NCBI GenBank assembly: GCA_964474185.1
Contig: CAYYRI010000005.1
Location: 1 to 19,957 of the forward strand
DNA from: CAYYRI01 sp964474185
GTDB lineage: Bacteria > Patescibacteriota > Minisyncoccia > Minisyncoccales > RBG-13-42-11
Length of the DNA stretch: 19,957 bases
Direction: 5' to 3'
Of this stretch, positions 13,798 to 19,461 are shown one piece after another. The first letter of the stretch is position 1, and each line of letters opens with the position of its first letter. The notes beneath the pieces are model-generated. The model ran no database searches. It was not told the DNA's origin and was given only the letters and a program-made list of their open reading frames with translations. A program made the position numbers and the translations under genes.

Positions 13798-16700
13798 ATG
13801 AAGAACTTGTTAAAAAATTTTATATTTATTTTACTGATTTTTCTGGTAATTTCAGGCGTTTTTACTTTATTTTCGCAACCCTCCGGAAAAGAAAAACAAT
13901 TGCCTCTGACTCAGCTGGTCGGAGAAATTAATCAGGGAAAAATAAAAAACATTACGGTTTCCGGCGATAATCTCGACATAATTTATCAGGACGACACAAA
14001 GGCCAAATCAATGAAAGAAACCGGAACCGCGCTCTCTCAATCTTTGATAAACTACGGAGTAGATGAAGAAAAATTAAAAGCGGTCGGAGTTGAAATGAAA
14101 GAAAGCGGAGGAACCTGGTCTTGGATGGGACCGATTTTATTTGCGGTACTCCCTCTTCTGTTATTCGGCCTGTTTTTTTGGATGATTTTCAGACAGGCAA
14201 AAACCGGAACGATGCAGGCTTTTGATTTTACCAAAGCCAGAGCCAGGTTATTCGGCGCCGAAGGCCATCCCAGCGAAAGAATTACTTTCAAAGACGTAGC
14301 CGGTTTGAAAGAAGCAAAAGAAGAATTAAAAGAAATCGTCGATTTCCTGAAAAATTCGGAAAAGTTTTTGCAGATGGGGGCAAGAATCCCCCGGGGAGTT
14401 TTATTGATGGGAGCTCCGGGCACAGGAAAATGTATTACCGGTGATTCTTTGGTCTTAACCAATAAAGGACTTATTGAAATAAAAGATATCCCAAGGTATT
14501 TCAGTTTTGACGAAAAATCTCACCAAGTTTATGGAGCTAAATTACCAACAATTGATATAAAAGAATCGAAAAACGAAATTGGGTTGGCAAGTCATTGGTA
14601 TGATCTGGGGGAGCAGCCAACAATTAAGATTACGTTAAAACAGGGTTTTGAGCTGGAGGGAACATTAGAACACCCGATCGTCATTCTTAACGAAAATGGA
14701 AGACTTGAGTTTAAACCCCTAAGTCAGTTGAAAAATGATGATTTTGTGGCAATAAAATTCAATGGTCAGCATTTCGGCTCTTTAAAGGAAATTAAACCAG
14801 ATCGGGCATACTTATTGGGACTTCTGACAGGAGACGGAAACTTAAGCCATAGCAATCGCATAGGATTAACCACAATTGACCCGGAAATTGCCAACAGTTT
14901 TAATACGTATATGAATAAAAATTATGGAGAAGAAATTAAAATTGGCAATAGTTCCGATGGAATAACTAAAACTGTGACTTCTTGGAAGGTGAAAAAAGAT
15001 CTGTATAACGCAGGAATGTCTTATCTTCTCTCTTACGACAAAACCGTTCCTTATACAGTTATGCAGGCTCCAAAAGAAATAATTGTTGCTTTCTTGCAAG
15101 GATTATTTGATACCGATGGTTATTTTGAAAGATATAATTTTGGCTACGCAACGGTAAGTAAAAAATTATCCGATCAGATATTGATGTTGCTGCTTAATCT
15201 CGGCGTCATTGCTCATCGCAGAATTAAATCTCATGTTGATGTATACCATCCGCGACCAGTTTACGAAATTACTGTTTCGGGTTCGGCTCTAAAAGCGTTT
15301 AAAAAAGAAGTTGGCTTCCGTTTAACCCGCAAACAAAAATTGCTTGAAGACTACTTAGAATCTCACCCAAAAGAAAATACAAACATAGACTTGTTTCCTT
15401 TTGTTGTAAATACAATTGAAAATACGTGGAAAAAAATAAGCAAATCCGGGAAAAGCAATTCTCGATTTGCTAACTTAATAGATAAAGTGAGAGACCGTAA
15501 AATAATTTCCCGTAATTCCCTCGGTTTATTCTTGGATTTATTCAAAAAATGCGGTTTAAAAGATAATCAGATTAGTTACTTAAAAAATCTTTACGACGCT
15601 AAATTATTCTTTTCGCCAATAGCCAAAATTGACAATTGCAGAAATCGTGTATATGATTTTACAGTTCCTAAATACCATTCATTTATTGCTAACGGTTTAG
15701 TATCACACAACACTTTGTTGGCAAGGGCAGTGGCCGGCGAGGCCCATGTTCCTTTTTTCCATATTTCTGGCTCTGAATTCGTTGAAATGTTTGTGGGAGT
15801 GGGTGCGGGAAGAGTCAGAGATTTGTTTTCAACCGCAAAAAAAGCGGCGCCGTCCATAATTTTTATCGATGAACTTGATGCCATCGGCCGCCACAGGGGC
15901 GCCGGGCTTGGCGGCGGCCATGATGAAAGGGAACAAACTTTAAACCAAATTTTGGTGGAAATGGACGGTTTTGAAAGAGATACCAACGTAATCGTAGTAG
16001 CGGCAACCAACAGACCCGACGTTTTAGACCCGGCCTTGTTGCGTCCCGGCAGATTTGACCGGAGAGTAGTTCTGGATTTGCCGGACGTTAATGACCGGGA
16101 AGAAGTTTTAAAAATTCACTGCCAAGGAAAGCCCCTGGCATTGAATATCAATCTCAGAGAAATTGCAGAAAGAACTCCGGGATTTTCCGGCGCCGATTTG
16201 GCCAGCGTGGTTAATGAAGCGGCGTTGTTGGCCGCCAGAAAAAATAAACATCAGGTTTTTCAGGAAGAGCTTTTAGATTCGATCGAGAAGGTTTTATTGG
16301 GACCGGAAAGAAAAAGCCATATTTTATCAAAGAAAGAAAAGGAGGTCGCGGCTTTTCACGAAGCAGGCCATGCCTTGGTTTCTTCCTCCCTGCCTGATGC
16401 TGAACCTGTCAGAAAAATTTCCATTGTTGCCAGGGGCCTGGCGGCGGGATATACCTTAAAAATGCCCGCAGAAGAAAGAAGGATCAAAACGAAATCGGAA
16501 TTTTTATCCGAAATGGCAACTCTGCTTGCGGGTTTCTGCGCGGAAAAGTTAAAGTTCAGGGAAATTACCACCGGCGCCAGCAACGACCTGGAAAGAGCTT
16601 CCGAATTGGCCAGAAAACTGGTAAAAGAATACGGGATGTCTTCTTTGGGCCCCGTTTCTTTCGGAGAAAAAGAGGAAATGGTATTTTTGGGAAAAGAGTT

Positions 16701-16965
16701 TGGCGAACAAAGAAATTATTCTGAAAAAGTGGCTGCTTTAATTGACAAAGAAGTGGAAAAATTCATTAAAAATGCCGAAGAAAAGGCTGACAGAATTTTG
16801 GCCAAAAGACGGCATTTGCTTAATAAAATTGCTGAAACCTTGATTAAGAAAGAAACCATTGAAAGAGAAGAATTTGAAAGTCTGATTAAACAAAGAAAGA
16901 TTGAAACGCCCGCTTCCCCGACGAAGATAGAAAAGCCGACAAAATTAAAAATCAGACACATTTAA
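13798..16965 (+). CDS. ftsH: ATP-dependent zinc metalloprotease FtsH interrupted by an in-frame intein
   Basis: FtsH is a membrane-anchored hexameric AAA+ protease that extracts and degrades membrane and regulatory proteins. TM1 is at residues about 5-26 and TM2 at 112-131, with a small extracytoplasmic domain between. In the AAA+ module the Walker A motif GAPGTGK (205-211) is split by the intein and completed by T639. Walker B is IIFIDELDAIG (687-697), followed by the second region of homology with RPGRFDRRVV. The protease active site is HEAGH at 854-858, with a downstream Asp ligand in ASNDLERA. The mature protein would be about 628 aa, normal size. The ATG at 13798 gives the expected cytoplasmic MKN start; no Shine-Dalgarno is present. 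tRNA-Ile begins 5 bases after the stop, so processing at the tRNA probably forms the mRNA 3' end. Confidence 0.97.
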   Translation: MKNLLKNFIFILLIFLVISGVFTLFSQPSGKEKQLPLTQLVGEINQGKIKNITVSGDNLDIIYQDDTKAKSMKETGTALSQSLINYGVDEEKLKAVGVEMKESGGTWSWMGPILFAVLPLLLFGLFFWMIFRQAKTGTMQAFDFTKARARLFGAEGHPSERITFKDVAGLKEAKEELKEIVDFLKNSEKFLQMGARIPRGVLLMGAPGTGKCITGDSLVLTNKGLIEIKDIPRYFSFDEKSHQVYGAKLPTIDIKESKNEIGLASHWYDLGEQPTIKITLKQGFELEGTLEHPIVILNENGRLEFKPLSQLKNDDFVAIKFNGQHFGSLKEIKPDRAYLLGLLTGDGNLSHSNRIGLTTIDPEIANSFNTYMNKNYGEEIKIGNSSDGITKTVTSWKVKKDLYNAGMSYLLSYDKTVPYTVMQAPKEIIVAFLQGLFDTDGYFERYNFGYATVSKKLSDQILMLLLNLGVIAHRRIKSHVDVYHPRPVYEITVSGSALKAFKKEVGFRLTRKQKLLEDYLESHPKENTNIDLFPFVVNTIENTWKKISKSGKSNSRFANLIDKVRDRKIISRNSLGLFLDLFKKCGLKDNQISYLKNLYDAKLFFSPIAKIDNCRNRVYDFTVPKYHSFIANGLVSHNTLLARAVAGEAHVPFFHISGSEFVEMFVGVGAGRVRDLFSTAKKAAPSIIFIDELDAIGRHRGAGLGGGHDEREQTLNQILVEMDGFERDTNVIVVAATNRPDVLDPALLRPGRFDRRVVLDLPDVNDREEVLKIHCQGKPLALNINLREIAERTPGFSGADLASVVNEAALLAARKNKHQVFQEELLDSIEKVLLGPERKSHILSKKEKEVAAFHEAGHALVSSSLPDAEPVRKISIVARGLAAGYTLKMPAEERRIKTKSEFLSEMATLLAGFCAEKLKFREITTGASNDLERASELARKLVKEYGMSSLGPVSFGEKEEMVFLGKEFGEQRNYSEKVAALIDKEVEKFIKNAEEKADRILAKRRHLLNKIAETLIKKETIEREEFESLIKQRKIETPASPTKIEKPTKLKIRHI
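14431..15711 (+). other. FtsH intein with LAGLIDADG endonuclease
   Basis: 427 residues from Cys212 to Asn638, inserted inside the Walker A P-loop between Lys and Thr. The splicing blocks are CITGDSLVLT at the start, TLEHPIVI (block B), VYDFTVPKYHSF (block F) and NGLVSHN at the end; the +1 residue is Thr. The two LAGLIDADG helices read AYLLGLLTGDGNL and FLQGLFDTDGYF with both catalytic Asp, so the homing endonuclease looks intact. FtsH cannot bind ATP until the intein is removed, so splicing must be efficient. Confidence 0.95.
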
Positions 16966-16969
16966 TTCT

Positions 16970-17045
16970 GCGCGTGTAGCTCAGTGGTAGCAGCATTCGC
17001 CTTATAAGCGAAAGGTCGGTGGTTCGATCCCACCCACGCGCACCA
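16970..17045 (+). tRNA. tRNA-Ile(UAU) with encoded CCA
   Basis: Acceptor GCGCGTG/CACGCGC is perfect; anticodon stem TTCGC/GCGAA encloses CTTATAA, giving anticodon UAU (17003-17005), which reads AUA. The T-arm is GGTGG/CCACC with TTCGATC, and the 3' end carries ACCA. The D-stem is short: GCT pairs with AGC and one extra base (GTAGCAGC) is present. Starts 5 bases after ftsH. Confidence 0.92.
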
Positions 17046-17048
17046 CAT

Positions 17049-17120
17049 GGGCGCGTAGCTCAATGGCAGAGCGTCTCTTTGACGTAGAGAAGGTTTCGGG
17101 TTCAAATCCCGCCGCGCCCA
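17049..17120 (+). tRNA. tRNA-Val(GAC)
   Basis: Acceptor GGGCGCG/CGCGCCC, D-stem GCTC/GAGC, anticodon stem TCTCT/AGAGA around TTGACGT, giving anticodon GAC. The T-loop is TTCAAAT with one weak pair in the stem. CCA is not encoded. Three bases separate it from the CCA of tRNA-Ile, and it ends 4 bases before the next gene. Confidence 0.93.
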
Positions 17121-17124
17121 CAAT

Positions 17125-17736
17125 ATGAAAATTATTTACGAAGATGAAAATGTCCAGGTTTTCGACAAGCCGGCGGGAGTAAATTGCGATGATTTTCCTT
17201 TAAGAATCCATCGGCTAGATAAAGACACTTCGGGCATATTTTTGGTAGCCAAAAACCAAAAAGCGCTGGAATTTTTCCAAAAGCAGTTCCAGGAAAGAAA
17301 AGTGGAGAAAAAATATCTTGCCCTGGCAGTCGGTCATCTGCCAAATAAAGAAGGTGAGATTAAAACCTTAATCGGCCGCGCGCCTGGCGACCGCCGCAAG
17401 CAGAAAGTTTATTTGGAAGGGGAACCGGGCGCTACGGATAAGAGAAGGGCCATTACCCTTTATCGCGTCTTGCAAAGATTCGAAAATTATGATTTAGTTG
17501 AAGCTGAGCTTCTAACGGGCAGGAAACACCAGATCAGGGCTCATTTCGCCCACCTTGGCCACCCTGTCGCAGGGGATAAATTATACGGATTCAAGGGGCA
17601 AATTCACCCTGACAATTTAAAAAGACAATTTTTACACGCAAGCTATCTGAAAATCGAAATGCCAAACGGTCGAGAACGGGAGTTCAAATCAGAACTGCCT
17701 CAAGATTTAAAGGAAACATTAAACAATCTACGATGA
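17125..17736 (+). CDS. RluA-family pseudouridine synthase, minimal form
   Basis: 203 aa. The catalytic block is HRLDKDTSGIFLVAK with the nucleophilic Asp at residue 32. Other family blocks are KKYLALAVG, LLTGRKHQIRAHFAHLGHPVAGDKLYG and the FLHASYL end. These enzymes isomerise uridines in rRNA or tRNA; the target cannot be predicted here. No N-terminal S4 domain is present, and the stretch between DKPAG and HRLD is only about 10 residues where relatives have several tens, so the fold is trimmed. The ATG at 17125 lies 4 bases after tRNA-Val, hence co-transcription with the tRNAs is likely. The stop overlaps the rplS start (ATGA). Confidence 0.88.
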   Translation: MKIIYEDENVQVFDKPAGVNCDDFPLRIHRLDKDTSGIFLVAKNQKALEFFQKQFQERKVEKKYLALAVGHLPNKEGEIKTLIGRAPGDRRKQKVYLEGEPGATDKRRAITLYRVLQRFENYDLVEAELLTGRKHQIRAHFAHLGHPVAGDKLYGFKGQIHPDNLKRQFLHASYLKIEMPNGREREFKSELPQDLKETLNNLR

Positions 17737-18080
17737 GCACTAAATTAGACAATTTTAACCAGAAATCTCTTAAAAAAGACCTGCCGGACATCCGTCCCGG
17801 CGATACTGTTCGGGTTGGCCAAACAATCCAAGAAAAGGATAAAGAAAGAATCCAGAGCTTTGAAGGACAGGTTATCTCTAAAAAACACGGCAAAGGGATT
17901 CCGGCCACTTTTAAGTTAAGAAAAGTGATTTCCGGAATCGGAGTGGAGATAACTTTTCCGCTTCATTCACCCGCTATTAAAAAAATAGAAGTGATAAAAA
18001 GAGGAAAAGCCAGAAGGAAAAAACTTTATTATTTGAGAGGAGCTAAGGGAAAAAGAGCGAGATTAAAATTCAAAGCATAA
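17733..18080 (+). CDS. rplS: Large ribosomal subunit protein bL19
   Basis: 115 aa, normal length for L19. Signature stretches are RPGDTVRVG, RIQSFEGQVI, TFKLRKVISGIGVE, PLHSPAIKKIEVI and the basic KARRKKLYYLRG tail. L19 lies at the 30S-50S interface. The start overlaps the stop of the pseudouridine synthase gene, so the two are translationally coupled. The LAGLIDADG gene begins 7 bases after the stop, where many bacteria have another housekeeping gene or a terminator. Confidence 0.95.
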   Translation: MSTKLDNFNQKSLKKDLPDIRPGDTVRVGQTIQEKDKERIQSFEGQVISKKHGKGIPATFKLRKVISGIGVEITFPLHSPAIKKIEVIKRGKARRKKLYYLRGAKGKRARLKFKA

Positions 18081-18087
18081 TAAATAG

Positions 18088-18765
18088 GTGGATCTTAAAT
18101 TAAAAGTAAAGATTAAATGGTCGCCGAAATTCGCTTATGCAATCGGTCTTATAGCTACTGATGGAAATCTTTCCATTGACGGAAGACATATTATCTTTAC
18201 TTCAAAAGATTTACAATTGGTGAAATTATTCGAAGATTGTTTAAGAAGGGAAATTGGAATTAAAAAGAAAACGCGAAGCACCGAAAAAATAAAGAAGTAT
18301 TTTTATGTACAATTCAGTGATGTCAGATTCTACGATTTTCTTCTCGGTCTCGGGATAACTCCCCGCAAATCAAAAACAATTGGGTCCATCCGTATACCTA
18401 AAAAATTCTTCTTCGATTTTTTGAGAGGGTGTTTTGATGGAGACGGATCTTTTTTCTCTTATTATGATCCCCGTTGGCCAAAAAGTTTTATGTTCTATAC
18501 AACATTCGTTTCTGCAAGTAAAGAATTTATTAACTGGCTTCGCAAAAATTTGAAAAAGTACATTGGTATTAATGGACACATAACACAAGACGGCAATAAC
18601 ATCGCATATCAACTTAAATATGCTAAAAAAGAATCGATAATCCTTATTCCAAAATTATACTATCGTAAAAATCTACCCATTCTTAAAAGAAAATTCTTAA
18701 AAATTGTGACGGCACTACGCGCGGGTGGTGAAATCGGAAAACACGCCACTTTGAGGGGGTGGTGA
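18088..18765 (+). CDS. Free-standing LAGLIDADG homing endonuclease overlapping tRNA-Leu
   Basis: 225 aa with two LAGLIDADG helices: FAYAIGLIATDGNLS (residues 15-29) and FLRGCFDGDGSF (about 113-124), each with its acidic residue. The start GTG at 18088 directly follows an in-frame TAG and is the only start before the first motif. No intein splicing blocks and no group I intron core surround it, so it appears to be a stand-alone mobile nuclease. The conserved protein seems to end near KFLKIVTALR. The last 15 or so residues are read from the first 47 bases of tRNA-Leu, and the stop codon lies in the tRNA variable arm. The gene may have lost its own 3' end on insertion, or may use the tRNA as its natural end. 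Confidence 0.85.
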   Translation: MDLKLKVKIKWSPKFAYAIGLIATDGNLSIDGRHIIFTSKDLQLVKLFEDCLRREIGIKKKTRSTEKIKKYFYVQFSDVRFYDFLLGLGITPRKSKTIGSIRIPKKFFFDFLRGCFDGDGSFFSYYDPRWPKSFMFYTTFVSASKEFINWLRKNLKKYIGINGHITQDGNNIAYQLKYAKKESIILIPKLYYRKNLPILKRKFLKIVTALRAGGEIGKHATLRGW

Positions 18766-18802
18766 GCGCAAGCTCTTGGAGGTTCGAGTCCTCTCCCGCG
18801 CA
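18719..18802 (+). tRNA. tRNA-Leu(GAG)
   Basis: Acceptor GCGCGGG/CCCGCGC, D-stem GTG/CAC, anticodon stem CCACT/GGTGG around TTGAGGG, giving anticodon GAG. The class II variable arm is GAGC/GCTC with a GCAA loop, and the T-arm is GGAGG/CCTCT with TTCGAGT. CCA is not encoded. The 5' 47 bases overlap the end of the endonuclease reading frame. Confidence 0.94.
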
Positions 18803-18850
18803 CAGGATTAAGGGCGGTTAGCTCAGAGGCTAGAGCGTCTCGTTTATTCA

Positions 18851-18961
18851 CCCCGTTAGATATCTGGACGATTAGCTCAGTTGGTTAGAGCGCGTCGCTT
18901 ACATCGACGAGGTCGCAGGTCCGAGCCCTGCATCGTCCACAAAGATAAATATCTAACGGGG
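18851..18961. repeat. 13-bp perfect inverted repeat enclosing tRNA-Val(UAC)
   Basis: CCCCGTTAGATAT (18851-18863) and ATATCTAACGGGG (18949-18961) are exact reverse complements. The nested tRNA starts 2 bases after the left arm and ends 9 bases before the right arm. In RNA the arms would form a stable stem holding both halves of the interrupted tRNA together. Confidence 0.9.
18866..18939 (+). tRNA. tRNA-Val(UAC), nested within the interrupted tRNA
   Basis: Acceptor GGACGAT/ATCGTCC, D-stem GCTC/GAGC, anticodon stem CGTCG/CGACG around CTTACAT, giving anticodon UAC. The T-arm is GCAGG/CCTGC with TCCGAGC; the C at the position usually occupied by T55 is unusual. CCA is not encoded. All stems are perfect, so the tRNA looks functional. 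Confidence 0.92.
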
Positions 18962-19004
18962 CAAGTCGCGGAGGTTACAGGTTCGAATCCTGTGCCGTCC
19001 ACAA

Positions 19005-19114
19005 AAATTTTTAATTGAAAATTAAAAATTTAAAATCACCCCGTGGTGGAAAAAATGAGAGCGAAGCGAGCCAAAAAACCAAAGGTTTTTTGAGCCGGGG
19101 GTCGGGGTGATTTT
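19005..19114. repeat. Compound palindromes in the tRNA spacer
   Basis: AAATTTTTAAT/ATTAAAAATTT (19005-19031) is followed by a larger structure with arms AAAATCACCCCG (19032-19043) and CGGGGTGATTTT (19103-19114). Inside it is AAAAAACC/GGTTTTTT (19073-19091). No gene is seen in this stretch. The outer stem ends 3 bases before tRNA-Phe and may separate the tRNA precursors. Confidence 0.8.
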
Positions 19115-19117
19115 TAA

Positions 19118-19190
19118 GCCGGGGTAGCTCAGTGGTAGTAGCGCTTCTCTGAAAAAGAAGAGGTCGAGGTTTCGATTACCTCCCCCGGCA
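19118..19190 (+). tRNA. tRNA-Phe(GAA)
   Basis: Acceptor GCCGGGG/CCCCGGC, anticodon stem CTTCT/AGAAG around CTGAAAA, giving anticodon GAA. The T-arm is GAGGT/ACCTC with TTCGATT. The D-stem shows the same odd GTAGTAGC expansion as tRNA-Ile. CCA is not encoded. Confidence 0.93.
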
Positions 19191-19211
19191 CCCTTCGTCG
19201 CCTTAACTCCT

Positions 19212-19242
19212 CAGGGTGAACTACGAAAGGCAGTTCACACTG
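19212..19242. repeat. CAGGGTGAACT palindrome between tRNA-Phe and tRNA-Gly
   Basis: CAGGGTGAACT (19212-19222) is matched by AGTTCACACTG (19232-19242) with one mismatch. Flanking CCCTTCGTCG and GGGCGAAG extend the symmetry loosely to about 19191-19257. No gene is visible in the spacer. Confidence 0.65.
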
Positions 19243-19259
19243 AGCCCAAAGGGCGAAGT

Positions 19260-19330
19260 GCGGGTGTAGCACAGTGGTAGTGCGTTTGGTTGCCAATCAA
19301 ATCACACGGGTTCGATTCCCGTCACCCGCT
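19260..19330 (+). tRNA. tRNA-Gly(GCC)
   Basis: Acceptor GCGGGTG/CACCCGC, D-stem GCAC/GTGC, anticodon stem TTTGG/TCAAA around TTGCCAA, giving anticodon GCC. The T-arm is ACGGG/CCCGT. Discriminator U, as usual for Gly. CCA is not encoded. Confidence 0.94.
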
Positions 19331-19402
19331 TGAACCGTAATGAAAGCGGAAGATGGAGGCAAGCCCGAAGGGGAAAACTTCATCGCCCGCTCAAAGGAAG
19401 GA

Positions 19403-19431
19403 TTGACAATTCTCCCGGAATAAGGTATTAT
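19403..19431 (+). promoter_or_regulatory. Promoter for the 3D-domain protein gene
   Basis: -35 TTGACA (19403-19408), 17-base spacer, -10 TATTAT (19426-19431). It is close to consensus and follows the tRNA cluster, so the next gene is transcribed independently. Confidence 0.8.
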
Positions 19432-19435
19432 GATT

Positions 19436-19457
19436 AAACCCCCATAAAAGGGGGTTT
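19436..19457 (+). promoter_or_regulatory. Hairpin at the 5' end of the 3D-domain mRNA
   Basis: AAACCCCC/GGGGGTTT with a six-base A-rich loop forms an 8-bp stem at the predicted transcription start and ends 4 bases before the ATG at 19462. It could hide the start region, since no Shine-Dalgarno is present outside the stem. Confidence 0.65.
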
Positions 19458-19461
19458 AAAG

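Larger units (their letters stand above)
18812..19001 (+). tRNA. Interrupted tRNA (isotype unclear) whose halves flank a nested tRNA-Val gene
   Basis: The 5' half (18812-18842) has acceptor GGGCGGT, TA, D-stem GCTC/GAGC with a normal GG-bearing loop, and anticodon-stem strand TCTCG. The 3' half (18967-19001) has CGCGG, variable AGGTT, T-arm ACAGG-TTCGAAT-CCTGT and acceptor GCCGTCC plus A. The halves pair in all seven acceptor positions (two G-U, including G3-U70) and in four of five anticodon-stem positions. Between them lie 124 bases with a 13-bp inverted repeat and a complete tRNA-Val. The anticodon depends on the unknown splice points. It may be a split or intron-containing tRNA, or a broken one. 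Confidence 0.5.

Noticed and set aside
18088..18718. Endonuclease gene as part of an intron in tRNA-Leu
   Set aside because: tRNA-Leu(GAG) is complete by itself, and no 5' tRNA half lies between rplS and the endonuclease gene.
18660..18851. Short minus-strand frame across tRNA-Leu
   Set aside because: It is the antisense of the tRNA and the endonuclease 3' end and has no independent support.
18812..19001. Group I intron as explanation for the interrupted tRNA
   Set aside because: The insert is only 124 bases and is mostly a complete tRNA gene, so there is no room for the conserved group I core.
18812..19001. Archaeal-type bulge-helix-bulge intron
   Set aside because: The bases flanking the 13-bp stem (8 on the left, 5 on the right) do not form the required 3-base bulges around a 4-bp helix.
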